Below, piece by piece: positions 52,638 to 60,583 of a stretch of 64,000 nucleotides of DNA. The stretch comes from Psychroserpens algicola (GTDB lineage: Bacteria > Bacteroidota > Bacteroidia > Flavobacteriales > Flavobacteriaceae), in NCBI RefSeq assembly GCF_014526325.1, contig NZ_JACNMJ010000009.1, positions 62,001-126,000 of the forward strand, in the 5' to 3' direction. Under the pieces are notes generated by a model. It did no database searches and was not told the DNA's origin. It worked only from the letters and a program-made list of their open reading frames with translations. Made by a program: the position numbers and the translations under genes. Position 1 is the first letter of the stretch; each line of letters begins with the position of its first letter.

Positions 52638-53678
52638 ATGGAAATTAAAAAGAAGGACATACGAGCACTCAGCAAGGAACAGTTAAGAGACTTTTTTGTG
52701 AATGAAGGCGATAAAGCATTCCGAGGTAATCAGGTCTACGAATGGTTATGGAGTAAAGGTGCGCATGATTTTGAGGATATGACCAATATTTCAAAAGAGA
52801 CGCGACAAAAACTTCAAGATCATTTTGTAATCAATCATATCAAAGTCGATCAAATGCAAAAGAGTGCCGATGGCACGATTAAAAATGCAGTGCGTTTACA
52901 TGACGGACTCATAGTAGAGTCGGTTTTAATTCCTGCAAAAAATAGAACCACAGCGTGTGTGTCAAGTCAGGTTGGTTGCAGTTTAGATTGCCGATTTTGT
53001 GCCACTGCACGATTAAAGCGCATGCGAAATCTCAATCCAGACGAAATTTATGATCAGGTCGTCGCTATTGATAAAGAAAGTAGATTGTATCATGACCGAC
53101 CGCTTAGCAATATTGTATTTATGGGTATGGGTGAACCACTTATGAATTATAATAATGTGCTTAAAGCCATCGATAAAATTACAGCGCCTGATGGTTTGGC
53201 CATGTCACCAAAACGTATCGTTGTATCAACGTCAGGTGTACCAAAGATGATCAAGAAAATGGCAGATGATGAGGTGAAATTTAAACTTGCAGTATCTCTG
53301 CATTCTGCAATAGATGAGATTCGAACGTCGATTATGCCTTTTAATGCCACTTTTCCGTTAAAAGATTTAAGAGAAGCTTTAGAATATTGGTACGCTAAAA
53401 CAAAAAATAGAATCACTTATGAGTACGTCGTTTGGGATGGTATTAACGATACCAAAAAGGATGTGGAAGCGCTTATTCAGTTTTGCAAATTTGCGCCTAG
53501 TAAGGTGAATTTAATTGAATATAACCCTATCGATGACGGCGAATTTCAACAGGCAAATTCAAAAGCAATTGATATGTATGTTAAAATGCTGGAAGCAGAA
53601 AATATTACAGTTACTGTACGCCGATCTAGAGGAAAAGATATAGATGCTGCTTGTGGGCAGCTCGCCAATAAGACATAA
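52638..53678 (+). CDS. rlmN: Dual-specificity 23S rRNA / tRNA adenine C2-methyltransferase
   Basis: 346 residues from ATG 52638. The radical-SAM cysteines are in 'GCSLDCRFCATARLKRMRNL' (CxxxCxxC). Other conserved parts are 'RAFRGNQVYEWLW'-like 'KAFRGNQVYEWLWSKG', 'TACVSSQVGC' (first catalytic region), 'IVFMGMGEPLMNYNNV', 'VSTSGVPKMI', 'LAVSLHSAIDEIRTSIMP', 'VNLIEYNPI' and the C-terminal 'VRRSRGKDIDAACGQLA', which carries the methyl-carrier Cys. It methylates A2503 of 23S rRNA and A37 of some tRNAs. It is a single gene closed by a bidirectional terminator. Confidence 0.97.
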   Translation: MEIKKKDIRALSKEQLRDFFVNEGDKAFRGNQVYEWLWSKGAHDFEDMTNISKETRQKLQDHFVINHIKVDQMQKSADGTIKNAVRLHDGLIVESVLIPAKNRTTACVSSQVGCSLDCRFCATARLKRMRNLNPDEIYDQVVAIDKESRLYHDRPLSNIVFMGMGEPLMNYNNVLKAIDKITAPDGLAMSPKRIVVSTSGVPKMIKKMADDEVKFKLAVSLHSAIDEIRTSIMPFNATFPLKDLREALEYWYAKTKNRITYEYVVWDGINDTKKDVEALIQFCKFAPSKVNLIEYNPIDDGEFQQANSKAIDMYVKMLEAENITVTVRRSRGKDIDAACGQLANKT

Positions 53679-53706
53679 AAAAAGCGACCATTTGGTCGCT
53701 TTTTTT
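53679..53706. terminator. Bidirectional intrinsic terminator
   Basis: Stem AGCGACC/GGTCGCT with a 4-base loop between an A run and a T run, directly after the rlmN stop and before the end of the convergent T9SS gene. Confidence 0.92.
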
Positions 53707-53724
53707 GTTAATGTATGTTGTGAT

Positions 53725-55389
53725 TTACTGTTTTAAAACCTTGACGGTTTTGCTGTTACCGTTTATAGTAATCTTAGCAAGGTAAACACCATCGGTTAAG
53801 CTTGACATATTAACCGTTTCATTCGTTTGCGATAACTCACGTGTAATCACATTTTGACCAAGAATACTGTATAATTCTATACTGTCAAAAGGTAAATTAG
53901 ACGATTCAAGTGTTAATTGCTCAGTAGTTTTGTTGTAAGCATATTTAAAGTTATCACTATCAAATTCGTCTACACTTAATGCAGCAGTAACTTCAATACT
54001 TAAAATAAAGAATACATCACTGTTTAATGCTGTAGTATTTGCATGTATACCAACATGGAAATCGCCATCTGCTATAGGTGTATAAGTTTCAGTACTTGTA
54101 TACGCTTGTGTGATTAAATCATTACCCATAGTGTCTCCAAACACACCTGACTGTGTAATTCCTGAGTAAGAACCAATAACAGTTTGGTTAGTAGCTGTAG
54201 ATGATGCTGCATCTGTGATCACTAAATCAAATGATTCATTTGCTACATTATTAAAATCAACACTATTATAAACTACAGTTATAGTATATTCAGTATTATT
54301 AACACCGCTAAACGCTGGTGTAAATAACCAGTCATCTTTAGCAACGTTAGCTGCTTGTGGGAATATATTAACAATTGTATCTTCAGTACCATCGCCATCT
54401 AAATCATTAACGGTATTAAATGTCCAAGCGAGCATGTCTGCATTAGAATCTTCATTTGTATAACAAGAGAAGTATAAGTTTTGATTAGACCAGTCTTCAG
54501 CATAAGGTATTCCAAGTGTAGAGCAGTCAAACGCTGTAGTAAACGCAATAGGTCCAACCCATTCGCTATCTCCAAAGCCACCATCACAGTTTGTTCTGAT
54601 GTAGAAATCATATGTTGTGTCAGGAGAAAGTCCAGGGAATGTATATGCAGGAGTAGTTAAACCAGTAACCGATGTTCCTCCACCTTGAGTAAAGCCAGTT
54701 GCTCCCCATTCAATTTCCCAGTTAGGTGTTCCTGTATTTGTGTCTGTCCAAGTCACTTCAAAACTAGTTGTAGTAACTGCTCCAGCAGTAAAATCTGTTG
54801 GTACCAAACAAGAAGGACCTTCATCAACAACAACATTATCTACGGCCCATCCCCATGAGTAATCTCCTACCCATCTAAATCTAACTTGAGCATTAGTAGC
54901 AGCTGCTAGTTCTGTTGTAACATCGATTTCAACAAGCCCAAATGAAGAATCTGTTTGAGAGGCTCCTGTATACGAAGCAACTTCAATCCAACTCGTACCA
55001 TCATAAACTTCTACATAACCAAAACCACCATATCCAGCAGTAAAAAAGTGGTTAAAAGATAATTGAACTGGTCCAGAAATAGTTGTAGCATCAAATACAG
55101 GGCTTTCTAAAGCTGTATTTTCTGCAGAGGTTCCACCACCATAACCATCACTGTCAAATACAGCATAATTATTAGTTAGTAATCCATCGTCATAATAGAT
55201 TGAGTTTGGATCGTTGTAGCCAATAGCCTCTCCGGTATTTTCTATAATCCACACTTCTCCACTAAGGGATAATTCGTTGTTAGTCCATCCTGCAGGAATG
55301 GTTAGACCCGCGTCAAAGTCTTCACTCAGCACTTGGCCAAAAGAAAACGAAGCAGTTAATATTAAAAGTAATAAAGTAATTTTTTTCAT
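53725..55389 (-). CDS. Secreted adhesin-like protein with jelly-roll, fibronectin III and T9SS sorting domains
   Basis: 554 residues. Signal peptide (MKKITLLLLILTASFSFGQ), then a choice-of-anchor/MAM-like jelly roll (about 20-190; 'SEDFDAGLTIPAGWTNNE', 'NYAVFDSDGYGGG', 'VRFRWVGDYSWGWAVDNVVV'), a fibronectin type III domain (about 195-285; 'CLVPTDFTAGAVTTTSFEVTW', 'LSPDTTYDFYIRTNCDGG') and a second jelly roll (about 287-470). The last 75 residues are a type A sorting domain ('IELYSILGQNVI', 'LTDGVYLAKITI', 'KTVKVLKQ'). It is exported by the type IX system and is likely surface-bound. A TATATTTA box at 55419-55426 (minus) is a possible promoter. Confidence 0.88.
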   Translation of the reverse strand: MKKITLLLLILTASFSFGQVLSEDFDAGLTIPAGWTNNELSLSGEVWIIENTGEAIGYNDPNSIYYDDGLLTNNYAVFDSDGYGGGTSAENTALESPVFDATTISGPVQLSFNHFFTAGYGGFGYVEVYDGTSWIEVASYTGASQTDSSFGLVEIDVTTELAAATNAQVRFRWVGDYSWGWAVDNVVVDEGPSCLVPTDFTAGAVTTTSFEVTWTDTNTGTPNWEIEWGATGFTQGGGTSVTGLTTPAYTFPGLSPDTTYDFYIRTNCDGGFGDSEWVGPIAFTTAFDCSTLGIPYAEDWSNQNLYFSCYTNEDSNADMLAWTFNTVNDLDGDGTEDTIVNIFPQAANVAKDDWLFTPAFSGVNNTEYTITVVYNSVDFNNVANESFDLVITDAASSTATNQTVIGSYSGITQSGVFGDTMGNDLITQAYTSTETYTPIADGDFHVGIHANTTALNSDVFFILSIEVTAALSVDEFDSDNFKYAYNKTTEQLTLESSNLPFDSIELYSILGQNVITRELSQTNETVNMSSLTDGVYLAKITINGNSKTVKVLKQ

Positions 55390-55510
55390 AAAGTTCGGAT
55401 TTTAAATTAATTGAAGATTAAATATACAAAAAAAACGTAAGGCAAAAAGTTAAAGCTTCCAGATTTAAGGATTTATTAATAGCAACCTAAAGTGTTAGAG
55501 ACTTAATTAG

Positions 55511-55518
55511 TAATTTTG
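55511..55518 (+). promoter_or_regulatory. Promoter -7 box TAATTTTG
   Basis: Perfect TAnnTTTG, 28 bp before the TTG start of the polyprenyl synthase gene. Confidence 0.55.
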
Positions 55519-55546
55519 TAAAATATATGAGAAAAACTAAGTATCC

Positions 55547-56524
55547 TTGAAAGTTACCGAACAGATAAAACAACCTATTGCCTATGAGATGGAACTTTTT
55601 GAACAAAAGTTCAGACTCTCTATGTCTAGTAAGGTGGCTTTGTTAAATCGTATAACACATTATATTGTTAATCGTAAAGGAAAACAAATGCGACCAATGT
55701 TTGTGTTTCTGGTAGCCAAAATGATCGATAATGGTCAGGTGAGTGAACGCACTTACAGAGGAGCTTCTGTTATAGAATTAATTCATACCGCAACTTTAGT
55801 ACACGATGATGTGGTTGATGATAGTAACCGAAGACGCGGTTTCTTTTCTATTAATGCCCTTTGGAAAAATAAAATTGCTGTACTAATTGGAGATTTTCTT
55901 TTGTCTAAAGGCTTGCTGCTTTCTATTGATAATAATGATTTTGATTTGCTTAAAATTATATCTGTTGCAGTTCGTGAAATGAGCGAAGGAGAATTACTCC
56001 AAATAGAAAAAGCAAGACAGCTGGATATTACCGAAGATATATATTATGATATCATAAGGCAAAAAACAGCAACCCTTATTGCGGCATGCTGTAGTTTAGG
56101 TGCCGCTTCAGTAAAGCCTAATTCAGATCACGTTGAAGTCATGCGTAAATTTGGTGAGCTTATAGGTATGGCATTTCAAATTAAAGATGATCTCTTCGAT
56201 TATGGAGAGGAAGCCATTGGAAAGCCTACCGGAATTGATATTAAAGAACAAAAAATGACATTGCCTTTAATTCATGTGCTTAATTCGTGTTCTAAAAAAG
56301 AAAAGTCGTGGTTAATCAATTCAATTAAAAACCATAATAAAGATAAAAAAAGAGTCAAAGAGGTTATTAATTTCGTAAAAACCAATAACGGCTTGGATTA
56401 CGCAATCGGAAAAATGAAAGCATATCAAAAAGAAGCCTTAGACTTATTAAATACGTACCCTGATTCTACATATAGGAGGTCATTAGAATTAATGGTAAAT
56501 TACGTTATTGATAGAAAAAAATAA
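55547..56524 (+). CDS. Polyprenyl diphosphate synthase
   Basis: A 325-residue trans-prenyltransferase. First Asp-rich motif 'LVHDDVVDDSNRRRG' (DDxxD), preceded by 'GKQMRPMFVFLVAK'; second Asp-rich motif 'FQIKDDLFDYG' (DDxxD). It elongates isoprenoid diphosphates, probably to the octaprenyl or heptaprenyl tail of menaquinone; chain length cannot be read reliably. The TTG start at 55547 is chosen because the family opening 'VTEQIKQPIAYEMELFEQKF' begins at residue 3 and the promoter lies just upstream. The ECF sigma gene follows after 73 bp. Confidence 0.93.
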   Translation: MKVTEQIKQPIAYEMELFEQKFRLSMSSKVALLNRITHYIVNRKGKQMRPMFVFLVAKMIDNGQVSERTYRGASVIELIHTATLVHDDVVDDSNRRRGFFSINALWKNKIAVLIGDFLLSKGLLLSIDNNDFDLLKIISVAVREMSEGELLQIEKARQLDITEDIYYDIIRQKTATLIAACCSLGAASVKPNSDHVEVMRKFGELIGMAFQIKDDLFDYGEEAIGKPTGIDIKEQKMTLPLIHVLNSCSKKEKSWLINSIKNHNKDKKRVKEVINFVKTNNGLDYAIGKMKAYQKEALDLLNTYPDSTYRRSLELMVNYVIDRKK

Positions 56525-56597
56525 TTTTTTTTATCTCCAGGCAACCATTAGTATATATATGGCGTCTTTATAAATAGAAGACCAAACGAAAGCTATT

Positions 56598-57164
56598 TTG
56601 AAAGTTATTCAACTACATCATAAGAATAATACGACGCTTATAAAAAAAGCAGCAAAAGGCAAGCGCGATGCTCAACATACATTGTTTGAGATTCATGCAC
56701 CAAAAATGCTAAGTGTATGTCGTTATTATATCAAAGACATGCAAAATGCAGAGTCTGTGATGTTGAAAGGATTTTTTAAAGCATTTACACACCTTAAAAA
56801 TTTTAAAAATGAAGGCTCTTTTGAAGGCTGGTTAAGGCGTATAATGGTAAGAGAATCAATATCATTTTTAAGACAAGTAAAAACAATAGAATTTTCGGTT
56901 GAAGATGAACTCATTCATCAAGAGCAGTATAATAATATCGATTCTCAAATGGAAGTTGCTCAAATTCAACAACTCATAGATGAGCTTCCTGAGGGATATA
57001 AACTGGTATTTGTCATGTACGCGATTGAAGGCTATAAACATCAGGAAATAGCAGAAGCTTTGAATATATCTTTAGGAACTTCAAAATCGCAATTATTTAA
57101 AGCACGACAAATGCTTCAGAAAAAAATTACGGACATAAATACCACAAGTTATGGCACCAGTTAA
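56598..57164 (+). CDS. ECF-type RNA polymerase sigma factor
   Basis: A 188-residue sigma-70 family protein with region 2 (about 25-95, 'HAPKMLSVCRYYIKDMQNAESVMLKGF', 'FEGWLRRIMVRESISFLR') and region 4 (about 125-180, 'IDELPEGYKLVFVMYAIEGYKHQEIAEALNISLGTSKSQLFKARQML'). The usual DDLxQE of region 2 is replaced by 'NAESVMLKGF', as in a known flavobacterial subgroup. The TTG start is used as no ATG fits. It overlaps the next gene, an anti-sigma-like membrane protein, by 14 bp, the normal arrangement for an ECF sigma and its inhibitor. Confidence 0.92.
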   Translation: MKVIQLHHKNNTTLIKKAAKGKRDAQHTLFEIHAPKMLSVCRYYIKDMQNAESVMLKGFFKAFTHLKNFKNEGSFEGWLRRIMVRESISFLRQVKTIEFSVEDELIHQEQYNNIDSQMEVAQIQQLIDELPEGYKLVFVMYAIEGYKHQEIAEALNISLGTSKSQLFKARQMLQKKITDINTTSYGTS

Positions 57165-57945
57165 ATTTGAAAATAAGATAAAAGATAAATTAGAAACACG
57201 TACAATACAGCCTTCTGATGCTGCTTGGGATACACTTTCTTCACAACTCAATACTGAAAGCAAAAAACAAAAGCGCAGCATGTACTTTTATTTTGGAATT
57301 GCAGCAAGTATCGTAGGAGTATTAGTAGTGACGACTTTATTTTTTAAATCATCGGAAGACCAAACAATAATACCTCAAGTTGTTGAAACACCAGTTAAAG
57401 TAAAACAACAAGAGCCAATGACTCATACTTCAGAAAACGATGTTGTGATAACGGCAGATTCAAAACAAATCGATATGGAGGTGAACCAAAGATATATGAT
57501 ACCTCAAAAAGAATCGTCAGCTCAGAATAAGCATGTGGCTAATGTTTCCGAAGATAAACACACAAATCAATCGATTACTACTATAAAAACACATAATACA
57601 GGAATTGTTGCCAATGTTCCCGTTGAAACTGTAAAAGAACCAGTATCTATAAATGAACTAACTTTTGAAGAAGCGAAAGCGATCGAAGTTGTTGAGCGTA
57701 TTAAAAGCATTGAAGTAGAAAATGGAACAGTGACCGATGCCGAAATTGAAAATCTTCTAAAGCAAGCTGAAAAAGAAATTTTAAGACAACGTATATATAA
57801 TGAGACAACCCGAACGGTTGATGCCGATGCCTTACTTCAAGACGTTGAAGATGACCTCGAACAATCGTTCAGAACTCGTGTATTTGAAACTTTAAAATCT
57901 AGTTACAAAACGGTTAAAACTGCAGTAGCCGAGCGTAATAATTAA
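57151..57945 (+). CDS. Putative anti-sigma-like single-pass membrane protein
   Basis: 264 residues. A short cytoplasmic part (about 1-42, 'FENKIKDKLETRTIQPSDAAWDTLSSQLN') precedes one transmembrane helix ('YFYFGIAASIVGVLVVTTLFF', about 46-66), then a charged periplasmic part. The layout and the 14 bp overlap with the ECF sigma gene suggest an anti-sigma factor. The usual zinc motif (HxxxCxxC) is absent. The motif 'DAAWDTLSSQL' is common at the N-terminus of such Bacteroidota proteins. The identity is inferred from position and topology. Confidence 0.7.
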   Translation: MAPVKFENKIKDKLETRTIQPSDAAWDTLSSQLNTESKKQKRSMYFYFGIAASIVGVLVVTTLFFKSSEDQTIIPQVVETPVKVKQQEPMTHTSENDVVITADSKQIDMEVNQRYMIPQKESSAQNKHVANVSEDKHTNQSITTIKTHNTGIVANVPVETVKEPVSINELTFEEAKAIEVVERIKSIEVENGTVTDAEIENLLKQAEKEILRQRIYNETTRTVDADALLQDVEDDLEQSFRTRVFETLKSSYKTVKTAVAERNN

Positions 57946-57972
57946 ATAATCATCAATTAAAAAACAAACATT

Positions 57973-59049
57973 ATGAACACTATTACTAAGTATGTAGTGC
58001 TACTCACCTTATGCTTAATTGGTACTAATGTGAATGCACAAGACAATCAAATTAAGGATTCAATTCCTAGCGAACACAGTCATTATAAAATTGAGGCTCT
58101 GAAAAATTTAAAACAGACCATTCAAGATGAAGAGCGTGAATTTTTAAAGCAGGAAGTTGAGTTTATCAATCAACGTCTGGATAAGGGAGAAATTACCGAG
58201 TCTGAAGCAGATAAACTTAAAAAAGAAGCCGCTAAAAAACGCGCTTTAAATATTGAAAATCGAATAGCGATAATCGATAATAAAATTGAATTATTAAAAC
58301 GTAATGAAGCCGAATATAATGATGGTCTGGAAGAATCGGTGAATTTTGGAATTAGCTTTGGAAAATTTACTGGAATAAGCATTAGTCCTAGAAACAAGCC
58401 TAAAAAATACGATAAACGTACAACAAGTGATCTCGTTTTTGCAATAGGATTTAATAATGCCATCGGAGACGATCAAAAAATAGGAGATAACTACACGTTT
58501 TTAACGTCTGGTTTTGTAGAATTAGGATGGGCATGGAAAACCAGAGTATTTAAGGAGTCTAATACAGTACGTTTAAAATATGGTTTTTCATTTCAATGGA
58601 ATAAATTAACACCAAAAAATGACAAGTATTTTGTTCAAAACGGAAATACAACAACTTTAGAGGTATTTCCTAGCGAATTAAAAGAGTCGGAGTTTAGAAT
58701 TACAAATCTCGTTGTGCCTATTCACTTTGAATTTGGGCCATCAAAAAAAATTGAGCGAAAAGATTATTTTAGATACAGTACTTCAGATCATTTTAAAGTG
58801 GGTATTGGAGGATATGCCGGTTTTAATATTGGAACACAGCAAAAACTCAGATTTGAAGAAGGTGGAGATCGTGTGAAACAAAAAATCAGACGCAACTACA
58901 ATGCTTCTCCTTTTGTGTATGGCTTAAGTGGCTATGTAGGTTATGGCGGACTTGGATTATATGTTAAGTATGATTTAAGCCCGATGTTTAAAGATCAATC
59001 ATTTGATCAACATAATTTATCTATGGGATTCAGGTTTGATTTAGATTAA
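57973..59049 (+). CDS. Outer membrane beta-barrel protein with N-terminal coiled coil
   Basis: 358 residues. A signal peptide (about 1-22, 'GTNVNAQ') is followed by a long charged helix (about 30-115; 'NLKQTIQDEEREFLKQEVEFINQRLDKGEI', 'AKKRALNIENRIAIIDNKIELL'), which should be a periplasmic coiled coil. A barrel part follows with strands such as 'RVFKESNTVRLKYGFSFQW', 'FRITNLVVPIHFEFG', 'KVGIGGYAGFNIG' and a C-terminal 'SMGFRFDLD'. No specific family recognised. It is third in the sigma/anti-sigma operon, so it is either a target or an envelope sensor partner. A terminator follows. Confidence 0.75.
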   Translation: MNTITKYVVLLTLCLIGTNVNAQDNQIKDSIPSEHSHYKIEALKNLKQTIQDEEREFLKQEVEFINQRLDKGEITESEADKLKKEAAKKRALNIENRIAIIDNKIELLKRNEAEYNDGLEESVNFGISFGKFTGISISPRNKPKKYDKRTTSDLVFAIGFNNAIGDDQKIGDNYTFLTSGFVELGWAWKTRVFKESNTVRLKYGFSFQWNKLTPKNDKYFVQNGNTTTLEVFPSELKESEFRITNLVVPIHFEFGPSKKIERKDYFRYSTSDHFKVGIGGYAGFNIGTQQKLRFEEGGDRVKQKIRRNYNASPFVYGLSGYVGYGGLGLYVKYDLSPMFKDQSFDQHNLSMGFRFDLD

Positions 59050-59064
59050 TTAAAATATATCAAT

Positions 59065-59102
59065 AAAAAATCCGATGTCTCCACTAAGGCATCGGATTTT
59101 TT
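59065..59102. terminator. Bidirectional intrinsic terminator
   Basis: Stem AAAAAATCCGATG/CATCGGATTTTTT with a 12-base loop. It serves both the barrel gene and the convergent arylsulfotransferase-like gene. Confidence 0.9.
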
Positions 59103-59122
59103 ATTGTTTTAAATGAGACTAT

Positions 59123-60418
59123 TTATTCTAAATTCAAATCTATGATTTCTTGGTCGTCGATGTCATAGGCATAACTACGCCAGAAATTTGTTCCATTGCC
59201 ATTGTATTTCCATGCAATTTCTCCATCTGTTGTAACTTCCCAGAACCCATAATCGCCTTCGGTAATCAAGGTGTTTCCGTTTTTTAATCTAACTGCACCA
59301 GAAATTCTACCGTGAAATAAATCTGCATCTGTATAACTCCAAACAATACCAGGCTCATTATTTGTGTTTGGTGTAAGATTATAGTTTTCAGGCATACTGA
59401 GTTCGTAAACTACCGACTGGCCTGAATCTGCCCCGTTCATATACACTAGAACATTGCCTTCACCAGGCTCACCATCTTCAAGTAAATTAGGGAAGTGATT
59501 ATTAAAAAATAAGCGAGTGCCTTCTGTATTTTTATATGCTGAAGGATTTCCAAACCTATAAAGTAAATTGCCACCTTTGTTATAATTACCACCTGAGTTA
59601 GTTGCTGCTTCTGCCGTTGTAGTACTATGGTCTATTACCCAGATTTCACTGTAATAATTGACACTTAAATAAATGATGTCTTTTTCGGCATCATAATCGA
59701 TTCCATTGGCATGCATAATATCACCATTATCAATAACATCGTAGTTAATATCGATTAATTGCGGATTAGCACTCACATTTCCAAAGTGTAATGCGGTGTC
59801 ATCCTGATCTTGTATGATATGATCAAAACTGTGCCATTCCCATACAATTTCATCTGTTAAGGGGTTAACTTCTACTAAGGCTTCAGGGTAAATTGGTCCC
59901 ACAGTATTAACGCCATTGGCTTGTGCTTCATCAGCGTCTATTTTTTCCCAGACAATAAACAAAACATTTCCATTTGGTAAAAGTTCGACATCATGATGCG
60001 AAATATGGTTCTCGTCAGCATATTCAAATTCCCAGTCCACAGAACCATCACTGTTTATAATTCTAACAATACCACCATAACCACCAAACGAAAACGCAGG
60101 ACTACTGGATTTAAAAATCCCTAATAACTTTCCGTCAGGTAATAATTCTAAATCATTTCCAAGACTGGTATCAAAGGACCATTCTTTAATCTTGTTACCA
60201 GCTTTATCGATTAGATAGGAGGCTGTTCCACCATTTTCAATGGCAAATGTATAACTGTCATCAATTAAATTGGCAACATATATTTCAATATTATCTGTAA
60301 GGATAACTTCTTCTTCCTCTTCTTCAAGTGTAGAAATATCATCATCATTGTTACAAGCAAAACAAATTAAACTAAGCACAAAGCATAGTCTTAGTAGCAT
60401 TGGGTTTTTCATTTTCAT
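59123..60418 (-). CDS. Arylsulfotransferase-like lipoprotein
   Basis: A 431-residue lipoprotein (lipobox 'LICFAC', Cys22) followed by an acidic tether ('NNDDDISTLEEEEEEV'), a common surface-export signal context in Bacteroidota. The body is a six-bladed propeller of the ASST family: 'SYLIDKAGNKIKEWSFD', 'HHDVELLPNGNVLFIVWEK', 'TDEIVWEWHSFDHIIQD' and 'DIMHANGIDYDAEKDIIYLS', with conserved His residues in each blade ('ISHHDV', 'WHSFDH', 'MHANGI') where the catalytic His lies in true arylsulfotransferases. ATG 60412 (residue 3) is an alternative start. Whether it transfers sulfate is unknown. Confidence 0.8.
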   Translation of the reverse strand: MKMKNPMLLRLCFVLSLICFACNNDDDISTLEEEEEEVILTDNIEIYVANLIDDSYTFAIENGGTASYLIDKAGNKIKEWSFDTSLGNDLELLPDGKLLGIFKSSSPAFSFGGYGGIVRIINSDGSVDWEFEYADENHISHHDVELLPNGNVLFIVWEKIDADEAQANGVNTVGPIYPEALVEVNPLTDEIVWEWHSFDHIIQDQDDTALHFGNVSANPQLIDINYDVIDNGDIMHANGIDYDAEKDIIYLSVNYYSEIWVIDHSTTTAEAATNSGGNYNKGGNLLYRFGNPSAYKNTEGTRLFFNNHFPNLLEDGEPGEGNVLVYMNGADSGQSVVYELSMPENYNLTPNTNNEPGIVWSYTDADLFHGRISGAVRLKNGNTLITEGDYGFWEVTTDGEIAWKYNGNGTNFWRSYAYDIDDQEIIDLNLE

Positions 60419-60536
60419 TTTTTTTGAATCATAAATGTAAACAAAATAAGTTGACTTTGAAATTCTGTTTAATTATATCATTTACTATCTTTTATATGTT
60501 TATTAATTTAAAATAATACGATAAGTTTAATATCCT

Positions 60537-60544
60537 TAAATTTG
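60537..60544 (+). promoter_or_regulatory. dnaG promoter -7 box TAAATTTG
   Basis: Perfect TAnnTTTG, 39 bp before the TTG start of dnaG. No good -33 TTTG was found. Confidence 0.5.
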
Positions 60545-60583
60545 TAGCGCTTTTAGCATCTTCAAATTAATTTATTAATCGTT

